From NCBI GenBank assembly GCA_035291485.1, contig DATDSA010000017.1:1-16942 (forward strand): 16,942 nucleotides of DNA. Reading direction: 5' to 3'. A program made the position numbers and the translations under genes. Below, piece after piece: positions 12,868 to 16,942 of the stretch; position 1 is the stretch's first letter, and each line of letters starts with the position of its first letter. Below the pieces are notes generated by a model that was not told the DNA's origin, ran no database searches, and was given only the letters and a program-made list of their open reading frames with translations. This DNA is from 9FT-COMBO-53-11 sp035291485. GTDB lineage: Bacteria > Patescibacteriota > WWE3 > 9FT-COMBO-53-11.

Positions 12868-13352
12868 ATCTACGGAAAGGGCTAATTTCCGATCTTGCGA
12901 GGAAAGATGACCATCGAGCGAGGCGAGATGGTCTTACAATAATTGAAATTCTGCTGGTGCTGGGGATTTTTAGCGTCATCGGGGCGATCGTCGGGGTTGG
13001 TTCCTCTTCCCTTCTTTTCCAGAGCTACTTCACCAACACGGTGGAGAGGGTCGTCCGGACCCTGCACACCGCCCAGGTCTACAGCTTCAGCGGCCGGGCC
13101 GATTCTTCCTGGGGGGTCCACTACGAATCTGGTAGGTTGGCCCTCTTCAAGGGGACCGACTACGCCTCCCGTGACCCGGCGTTTGACGCGGTCACTGATA
13201 TTCCCGCGGCGGTGACGATCACTGGTTGGAACGACCTCTATTTCGATCGGCTTCGGGGCGTGCCTTCGGTTCCCCTGAGCATTCTGATTGAAGTTTCCGG
13301 GAGGGCGGGAACGGTTTCGGTGAACGAACAAGGGGGAATTACCCGGCCATGA
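12864..13352 (+). CDS. FimT/GspH-like minor pseudopilin
   Basis: This is a type IV pilin-like protein of 162 residues. The prepilin cleavage site is RRDG|LTIIEILL: Gly at 23, Leu at +1 instead of the usual Phe, and Glu at +5. A hydrophobic helix (EILLVLGIFSVIGAIVGVG) follows. The C-terminal part has a GspH/FimT feel: an alpha spine (YFTNTVERVVRTLHTAQVYSFSG), then beta strands, SWGVHYESGRLALFKG and a C-terminal SVNEQGGI. Such proteins prime or cap the pilus. The 23-residue leader is long, basic and encoded mostly by two hairpins (see 12886). No alternative in-frame ATG, GTG or TTG lies nearer the cleavage site. It overlaps both neighbours by 4 bp. Confidence 0.85.
   Translation: MNLRKGLISDLARKDDHRARRDGLTIIEILLVLGIFSVIGAIVGVGSSSLLFQSYFTNTVERVVRTLHTAQVYSFSGRADSSWGVHYESGRLALFKGTDYASRDPAFDAVTDIPAAVTITGWNDLYFDRLRGVPSVPLSILIEVSGRAGTVSVNEQGGITRP
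12886..12933 (+). repeat. Two tandem palindromes encoding the FimT-like leader peptide
   Basis: Hairpin 1 is TTTCC (12886-12890)/GGAAA (12901-12905) with loop GATCTTGCGA. Hairpin 2 is GACCATC (12909-12915)/GATGGTC (12927-12933) with loop GAGCGAGGCGA. Both loops start GA and end CGA, as do those in the next gene's leader. Confidence 0.7.
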
Positions 13353-14869
13353 AAGTCATTAAGAGAATTTGCCTTCGAGCGCAGCGAGAAGGGTTTATCC
13401 CCGAGTTCACGAGGGGACGAAGCTTCCGAGCAGCGCGAGGAGGGTTCACAATAGTGGAGGTAATTCTCGCCATGGGACTTTTTGTCATTGTTGTGGGGGG
13501 AGGAGTCGGAGCGGCGGTGCGGGCTTTTGCAACGAACCGGCTGGGGGAGGAGGAATCCTACGCCCACTTCCTGGCCAGCGAAGGAATCGAGGCCGCCCGG
13601 GCCGTCACCGCTCGGGATTTCTTTAACCTGGTCAATGGTACTTACGGACTGACTACTCAAAACGGGTTTTGGGAATTTTCCGGATCATCACAGGTGTTAG
13701 ATAGGTTTACCCGAAGAATTATTGTTTCCAATGTTTTCCGGAATGCGCAAGGTAGTATTGTTTCAGTCGGTGGGGCTTTGGATCTTTTCACGAAGCGGGT
13801 CGAGTCCCGGGTGACGTGGGATTTCTCCCCGGGCCGCTCCGAATCGATATCGCAGAAGACCTACTTCACCTACTGGCAGGCCACGATCTGCGAATGGGAC
13901 ACCGCTCTGATCCAGGTGGGAGGTCTGAACCTCCCCGGTCCGGCGGGGGGCACGGATATTGAGGTCGTCAACGACGTGGGCTACGTCACCGGCACCAAGA
14001 ACAGCCAGGGGGACGAGTTTTTTATTCTCTCGCTCGCCAATCCCATCAACCCGGTGCTAGCCGGTTCCTACGAGTTCAACGATGATATCTATGCGGTTTC
14101 CGTTTCCGGCAGCTTCGCCTACCTGGCGACGGCGAAAACGGACCAGGAGCTGGCGGTTTTTAATATCGCCAACCCCGCCGCCCCGACTCTGGTGGGAGGC
14201 AGCGGCACACCCGGAGTGGCGGCGTTGGATGTGACGGTGGTGGGTGGATTGGCCTACGTGGGGGCGAGGAACAACAACGGTCCGGAGCTCTACATCTACA
14301 GCGTTACCACTCCCAGTAGCCCCAGTCTCTTGGGGACTCTGGAGGTTGGCAAGGATGTGTCGGCGATCTCGGTCGGCGGCACCCGGGCTTATCTGGCGGT
14401 GACCTCCACCGGGCAGACGGATGCCAAATCCCTTTTGGTGGTCGATGTCAGTAATCCCGCCGCTCCGGCGGAACTCGGTTCTTACGTTACCGAACTGGCC
14501 GGTGCCAAGGGGAAATCGGTTTTCTACGCGGGAGGAATTGTTCACCTCACCACCTCCGCCAATGCCGGTTCGGTTCCGGAGTATTATCTTTTGGATGCTT
14601 CCGATCCGACCAACATCTCTTTACTCGGTTCTCTGGATGTTCAGCATGCTGTTAACGCCGTCGAGACCGGAACCGGTTTTGCGCTCTTGGCAACCGATAC
14701 CAACCCCAAAGCCGTGATGATCGTCGACATTACCCCGCCCACCAGCCCTACCGAGATCTTCTCCCTTCCGCTCAGCGGGAGCGGTATCGGAGCGGCGATC
14801 AACGGATGTTTCGCCTACGTGGCTTCCACGGATAACAACCAGGAGATAAAGGTGGTGGCACCACAATGA
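13349..14869 (+). CDS. Minor type IV pilin fused to a seven-bladed LVIVD-type beta-propeller
   Basis: The prepilin site is AARGG|FTIVEVILAMG: Gly32, Phe +1, Glu +5. A PilV/GspI-like pilin part runs to about residue 175 (EEESYAHFLASEGIEAARAV... is the typical minor-pilin spine). From about 181 to 506 come repeats of about 45 residues with the pattern AVSVSGSFAYLATAKTDQ, then ELAVFNIANPAAPTLVGG. I count six full copies and a last partial one (INGCFAYVASTDNNQEIKVV); the strand before the first copy (ALIQVGGLNLPG) can complete the seventh blade. The mature protein has only two Cys, 181 at the propeller entry and 487 in the last blade, well placed for a closing disulfide. It most likely sits at the pilus tip, as an adhesin or ligand sensor. 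It overlaps the upstream gene by 4 bp. The leader is 32 residues long and palindrome-encoded. Confidence 0.85.
   Translation: MKVIKRICLRAQREGFIPEFTRGRSFRAARGGFTIVEVILAMGLFVIVVGGGVGAAVRAFATNRLGEEESYAHFLASEGIEAARAVTARDFFNLVNGTYGLTTQNGFWEFSGSSQVLDRFTRRIIVSNVFRNAQGSIVSVGGALDLFTKRVESRVTWDFSPGRSESISQKTYFTYWQATICEWDTALIQVGGLNLPGPAGGTDIEVVNDVGYVTGTKNSQGDEFFILSLANPINPVLAGSYEFNDDIYAVSVSGSFAYLATAKTDQELAVFNIANPAAPTLVGGSGTPGVAALDVTVVGGLAYVGARNNNGPELYIYSVTTPSSPSLLGTLEVGKDVSAISVGGTRAYLAVTSTGQTDAKSLLVVDVSNPAAPAELGSYVTELAGAKGKSVFYAGGIVHLTTSANAGSVPEYYLLDASDPTNISLLGSLDVQHAVNAVETGTGFALLATDTNPKAVMIVDITPPTSPTEIFSLPLSGSGIGAAINGCFAYVASTDNNQEIKVVAPQ
13372..13443 (+). repeat. Three tandem palindromes encoding the leader of the propeller pilin
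   Basis: The stems are CCTTC (13372-13376)/GAAGG (13388-13392), TCCCC (13398-13402)/GGGGA (13413-13417) and CTTCC (13423-13427)/GGAGG (13439-13443, one G-T pair). The loops are GAGCGCAGCGA, GAGTTCACGA and GAGCAGCGCGA. Stems differ but loops share GA...CGA. They are all upstream of the cleavage site. Confidence 0.75.
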
Positions 14870-14870
14870 G

Positions 14871-14913
14871 AGCAAAGCGAACATTGCTAGGCTCGCTACA
14901 GGCGAGCTGTCCA
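14871..14913 (+). repeat. Two-hairpin CTAG element between pilin genes
   Basis: Hairpin 1 is AGCAA (14871-14875)/TTGCT (14884-14888), continuing into TAG (CTAG at 14887-14890). Hairpin 2 is GCTCGC (14891-14896)/GCGAGC (14902-14907), followed by TGTCCAG. The design matches the tRNA spacer elements, with different stem sequences. It begins just after the propeller pilin stop. Confidence 0.65.
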
Positions 14914-14919
14914 GTAGAG

Positions 14920-15001
14920 AAAGTAATTGAGAAATTAGAAATTAAGTAATTAGGATGCATTTAAGATCGAACCAAATTACGAATAACGAATTACAAATTA
15001 C
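14920..15001 (+). repeat. AT-rich low-complexity stretch with heptamer repeats running into a CDS
   Basis: Four 7-bp units follow one another without gaps: AAATTAC (14974), GAATAAC (14981), GAATTAC (14988), AAATTAC (14995-15001). Upstream, GAAATTA occurs twice in tandem near 14930-14943. The stretch is far richer in A+T than its surroundings. Its second half encodes part of the leader of the PilW-like pilin. Confidence 0.65.
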
Positions 15002-15512
15002 TCGCGCAAAGCGCGCGTTCACGCTTATCGAACTCTTGATCTACATGGCCCTGGTATCGGTCTTTCTGACGGCGGCGGTCACCTCCATGTGGGATATCAT
15101 CCTCGGCAGCACCAAGAGCAGCGTGGAACAGGAGGTTCAGGAGAGCCTGCGCTATGTCTCGCACCGCCTTGGTTTTGAAATCCGCAACGCCAACTCGATC
15201 GGCGGTTCCTCCGATTTTGGGGTCAATCTCGCCGCCACCCCCGGAGCGCTGCTCTCTCTGAGCTCACCCAATCCGAACAACCCGACCGAATTTCGGGTCG
15301 ACGATGGTCTGCTGCAGGTCAAGCAGGGAGCCGGGGACTGGACGACGATATCGAGCTCGGCGCTGGAAGTGACTGATCTCGTTTTTACCGATCTCACCGA
15401 CGGCTCTTCCGAGAATATTGAATTTACCGTGACGGTAAAATACCGGAATCCCGGCAGCCGTTCGGAGCTGGAAAAGGAATCCACTTTTGAGAGCTCCGCC
15501 CAACTAAGATGA
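14955..15512 (+). CDS. PilW/GspJ-like minor pilin
   Basis: This minor pilin has 185 residues. The cleavage site is probably AKRA|FTLIELLIY, with Ala rather than Gly at -1, Phe at +1 and Glu at +5. The long hydrophobic helix (LLIYMALVSVFLTAAVTSMW) and the following EVQESLRYVSHRLGFEIRNANSI are typical of PilW/PulJ. The beta-rich C-terminal half (FRVDDGLLQVKQGAGDWTTISSSALEVTDLVFTDL) fits that family. The start is ATG 14955 behind TTAGG, a weak ribosome site. The 21-residue leader is encoded by heptamer repeats and a CGCGC/GCGCG palindrome (15003-15015). It ends in ATGA overlapping the next gene. Confidence 0.82.
   Translation: MHLRSNQITNNELQITRAKRAFTLIELLIYMALVSVFLTAAVTSMWDIILGSTKSSVEQEVQESLRYVSHRLGFEIRNANSIGGSSDFGVNLAATPGALLSLSSPNPNNPTEFRVDDGLLQVKQGAGDWTTISSSALEVTDLVFTDLTDGSSENIEFTVTVKYRNPGSRSELEKESTFESSAQLR
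15003..15015 (+). repeat. Palindrome in the PilW-like leader
   Basis: CGCGC (15003-15007) and GCGCG (15011-15015) flank an AAA loop just before the cleavage-site codons. This is the third consecutive pilin gene whose leader carries a stem-loop. Confidence 0.55.
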
Positions 15513-15889
15513 GAACATTAAGAGGATACATCGCCTTCATGACATTTCTTATTCTGGCCGCGGTGGTTCTGCTGGTCGGAACCACCCTGGCTCTCCTCTC
15601 GGTTTTTGAAATTCAGCAGAGCCTGGCGGGGCGAAAGGGAGCGGAGGCGCTTCACCTGGCCGAGGGTTGCGCCGCCGATGCGCTTCTCTCCTCTTTCTAC
15701 GACAGCAGTTATGCGGGTGGGGTGGAGAACCCTCCGGAGGGCGAGTGCACCATCACCGTTTCAAAGGTCGGGGGCAATTGGGTAATCACCTCTGCAGCGA
15801 CCGTTGCCAGTGGATACACCCGGCGCGTTCGCGTTAATATATTGCGCGGTAGTAGTATCCAGGTTCTATCTTGGAAAGAGGTGGATTAA
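15509..15889 (+). CDS. PilX-like minor pilin
   Basis: This small protein of 126 residues has an N-terminal helix MRTLRGYIAFMTFLILAAVVLLVGTTLALLSVFEIQQS, resembling PilX-type minor pilins (RGxAL...L helix) rather than the classical FTLIE motif. The segment AGRKGAEALHLAEGCAADALLSSF matches the A...A..A..G...A pattern after the helix in this group. Two Cys (CAAD and GECTI) could form a disulfide in the head domain. The start is ATG 15509, overlapping the upstream stop as ATGA. A standard Glu at +5 is absent, so processing by the prepilin peptidase is uncertain. Confidence 0.7.
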   Translation: MRTLRGYIAFMTFLILAAVVLLVGTTLALLSVFEIQQSLAGRKGAEALHLAEGCAADALLSSFYDSSYAGGVENPPEGECTITVSKVGGNWVITSAATVASGYTRRVRVNILRGSSIQVLSWKEVD

Positions 15890-15896
15890 AACCAAA

Positions 15897-16772
15897 ATGC
15901 TTTTGTTTGATTTCTCCGACAAATCCCTCAAGGTCTTCAAGCTCTCGGACCGTTTCCTAGGAGGAGAGGCTCTCTCGGGGTTTGTTAGGAGCGAGCTGCG
16001 GCCGGGACTGATCGAGAACAGCGAGATCCCGGACCCGGCGGCCCTCGCCCAAGACATCCAGGATCTCCTGAAAAAAGAATCCCTGGAGGACCAGGAGGCC
16101 GCCTTTGTTCTGCACGACGAGCGCTCTTTTAATCTGCGTTTAAATTCACCGGTTACAGAAGATATCAAAGCGGATTCAGCCCTTTTGGAGAAGCAACTTA
16201 CCACCTCGCTACCGGTGCCCATTTTGACCCTGGTTTATGACGCTTGGGATCATCAGTTCGCGGCGGTTGACCAAAAAATTTTTTCTCAATATCTGGATCT
16301 CTTTGGGAAGCTCGGTCTCAAGCCCGAGCTGGCCGTTCCGGAATCGCAGGCGGTCTGGGCTTTTCTTCTTTCTCAGATCGGGAAGGAAGAGGTGGTGCTC
16401 TTTCTGGACATCGGCGCGGAAACAACCGATGCCGTTATTCTGGATCGGATCGGGGTTCTGCAGACCTTCACCGAACCGATTGAAACCACCCAGTTGGTTC
16501 AGGGCGTGGGTGAATTGTTCTCCTTTTCTCAGAGCCGGTTTGGCAAGGCCCCCGTGAAAATTTTTGTTGGGGGTGGGGGAGCCGTTTCTCTGGATGTGAA
16601 GAGATTTTCGGAGGAGATCAAGACCCCGGTCGTCTCCTCGGAAGATGTTATGAAAACCTATCCCATCAAAATCTCGATAGATTTTGGTCAGACCAGCCGG
16701 CTGGGGCTCGTTTCTCTCTTTGGTCTCGCTCTGCTCACCAAGCAGAAGACGCCGCTAAATTTTGTTAAATAG
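15897..16772 (+). CDS. pilM: PilM-like actin-fold pilus assembly protein
   Basis: PilM is a cytoplasmic actin-like protein that links the inner-membrane alignment complex to the PilB machinery. The start is ATG 15897, seven bases after the previous stop; the frame extends upstream only as a shadow. Of 291 residues, the first phosphate loop reads LLFDFSDKSLKVFKLSD (usual LDIGSSSIKVVQL), so the typical Gly is lost. The second loop, VVLFLDIGAETTDAVILDRIGVLQ (about 164-187), is well conserved, as is VGGGGA further on. The weakened first motif suggests altered or lost nucleotide binding. PilN and PilO, its normal partners, are not next to it. Confidence 0.75.
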   Translation: MLLFDFSDKSLKVFKLSDRFLGGEALSGFVRSELRPGLIENSEIPDPAALAQDIQDLLKKESLEDQEAAFVLHDERSFNLRLNSPVTEDIKADSALLEKQLTTSLPVPILTLVYDAWDHQFAAVDQKIFSQYLDLFGKLGLKPELAVPESQAVWAFLLSQIGKEEVVLFLDIGAETTDAVILDRIGVLQTFTEPIETTQLVQGVGELFSFSQSRFGKAPVKIFVGGGGAVSLDVKRFSEEIKTPVVSSEDVMKTYPIKISIDFGQTSRLGLVSLFGLALLTKQKTPLNFVK

Positions 16773-16773
16773 A

Positions 16774-16829
16774 CCATTGGATGCGATCCTCCGATCGCTA
16801 GCAATGTCTGCCTTTCGGCATCCATTGAC
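16774..16829 (+). repeat. Two-hairpin CTAG element after pilM
   Basis: Hairpin 1 is GCGATC (16783-16788)/GATCGC (16793-16798), then TAG. Hairpin 2 is a nested stem: CAATG/CATTG outside (16802-16806 and 16823-16827) and TGCC/GGCA inside, with a symmetric TC/TC internal loop. CCATTG is repeated at both ends (16774 and 16822). No T-run follows, so it is not a classical terminator. Confidence 0.65.
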
Positions 16830-16854
16830 CTAAGCTCTAAATTTTTAGTACAGT
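16825..16854 (+). promoter_or_regulatory. Candidate promoter of the downstream prepilin gene
   Basis: TTGACC (16825-16830), an 18-bp spacer, and TACAGT (16849-16854). The -35 overlaps the end of the hairpin element. A separate promoter would suit a major pilin that must be made in excess. Confidence 0.45.
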
Positions 16855-16889
16855 TTATCTGTGTTCGATTTGAGAGGGGGTGAACATTT

Positions 16890-16942
16890 GTGAAGAAAAT
16901 TATTAGAAGTGGTTTCACACTGATTGAACTTTTGGTGGTCAT
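16890..16942 (+). CDS. Type IV prepilin, 3'-truncated by window edge
   Basis: Only 17 codons are visible: MKKIIRSG|FTLIELLVV, a textbook prepilin start with short basic leader, Gly at -1, Phe at +1 and Glu at +5. The start is GTG 16890, preceded at 7 bp by GAGGGGGTGA, a strong Shine-Dalgarno. Unlike the minor pilin genes above, the leader has no palindromes. Its own promoter-like region and strong ribosome site suggest that it could be the major pilin, but the rest lies outside. Confidence 0.85.
   Translation, partial: MKKIIRSGFTLIELLVV

Noticed and set aside
16774..16829. Terminator after pilM
   Set aside because: The stems lack a T-run and match the dispersed CTAG elements instead.
1..16942. 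UGA recoding to Gly, as in Gracilibacteria
   Set aside because: TGA is used as stop at ATGA overlaps at 3309, 12864, 13349 and 15509, and no gene needs an internal TGA.

Overview
The window looks like a chromosomal segment of a bacterium with a reduced, streamlined genome. The best guess is a Candidate Phyla Radiation (Patescibacteria) lineage, possibly Microgenomates. The clues are tight packing with 4-bp ATGA overlaps, a compact type IV pilus operon with many small pilins, archaeal-type versions of central-carbon enzymes, a SecG/holin-like/solute-binding-protein cluster, and several genes that appear to start without a ribosome binding site. TGA serves as a normal stop at several gene junctions, so the UGA=Gly code of Gracilibacteria/Absconditabacteria is not in use. 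The lineage is an inference; no rRNA or marker protein is present to settle it.

Region 1 (1-4754, + strand) holds sugar-phosphate and small-molecule metabolism. In order: the 3' part of a phosphomannomutase/phosphoglucomutase; a cupin-type (archaeal) glucose-6-phosphate isomerase; a 58-residue basic small ORF; a degenerate PEP-synthase-like protein translationally coupled to a DedA/VTT membrane protein; and a HAD-family 5'-nucleotidase-like phosphatase that starts at TTG behind overlapping hairpins and ends in a clear intrinsic terminator.

Region 2 (4753-9424) holds a minus-strand secreted, membrane-anchored transglutaminase-like protein. Divergent from it is a + strand cluster of phage-holin-IV-like protein, SecG and a family 5 extracellular solute-binding protein. 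An archaeal-type triosephosphate isomerase converges on this cluster from the minus strand.

Region 3 (9485-10070) is a cluster of five tRNA genes (Phe-GAA, Gly-GCC, Leu-CAG, Leu-GAG, Val-UAC), all encoding CCA. Most spacers carry a small two-hairpin element built as stem-loop, CTAG, stem-loop.

Region 4 (10114-16942) is a type IV pilus assembly operon: PilB ATPase, PilC platform, a FimT/GspH-like pseudopilin, a minor pilin fused to a seven-bladed LVIVD-type beta-propeller, a PilW/GspJ-like pilin, a PilX-like pilin, a PilM-like actin-fold protein, and the first codons of another prepilin cut by the window edge. PilT, PilN, PilO and the prepilin peptidase are not in the window.

The most unusual signals are four. 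(1) The pilin-propeller fusion is a candidate pilus-tip adhesin or sensor. (2) A family of two-hairpin CTAG elements is dispersed over tRNA spacers and intergenic gaps, and lies in frame inside the isomerase gene. (3) The leader peptides of consecutive prepilin genes are encoded almost entirely by tandem short palindromes. (4) Several genes have a -10-like box exactly six bases before the start codon, the geometry of leaderless mRNAs.
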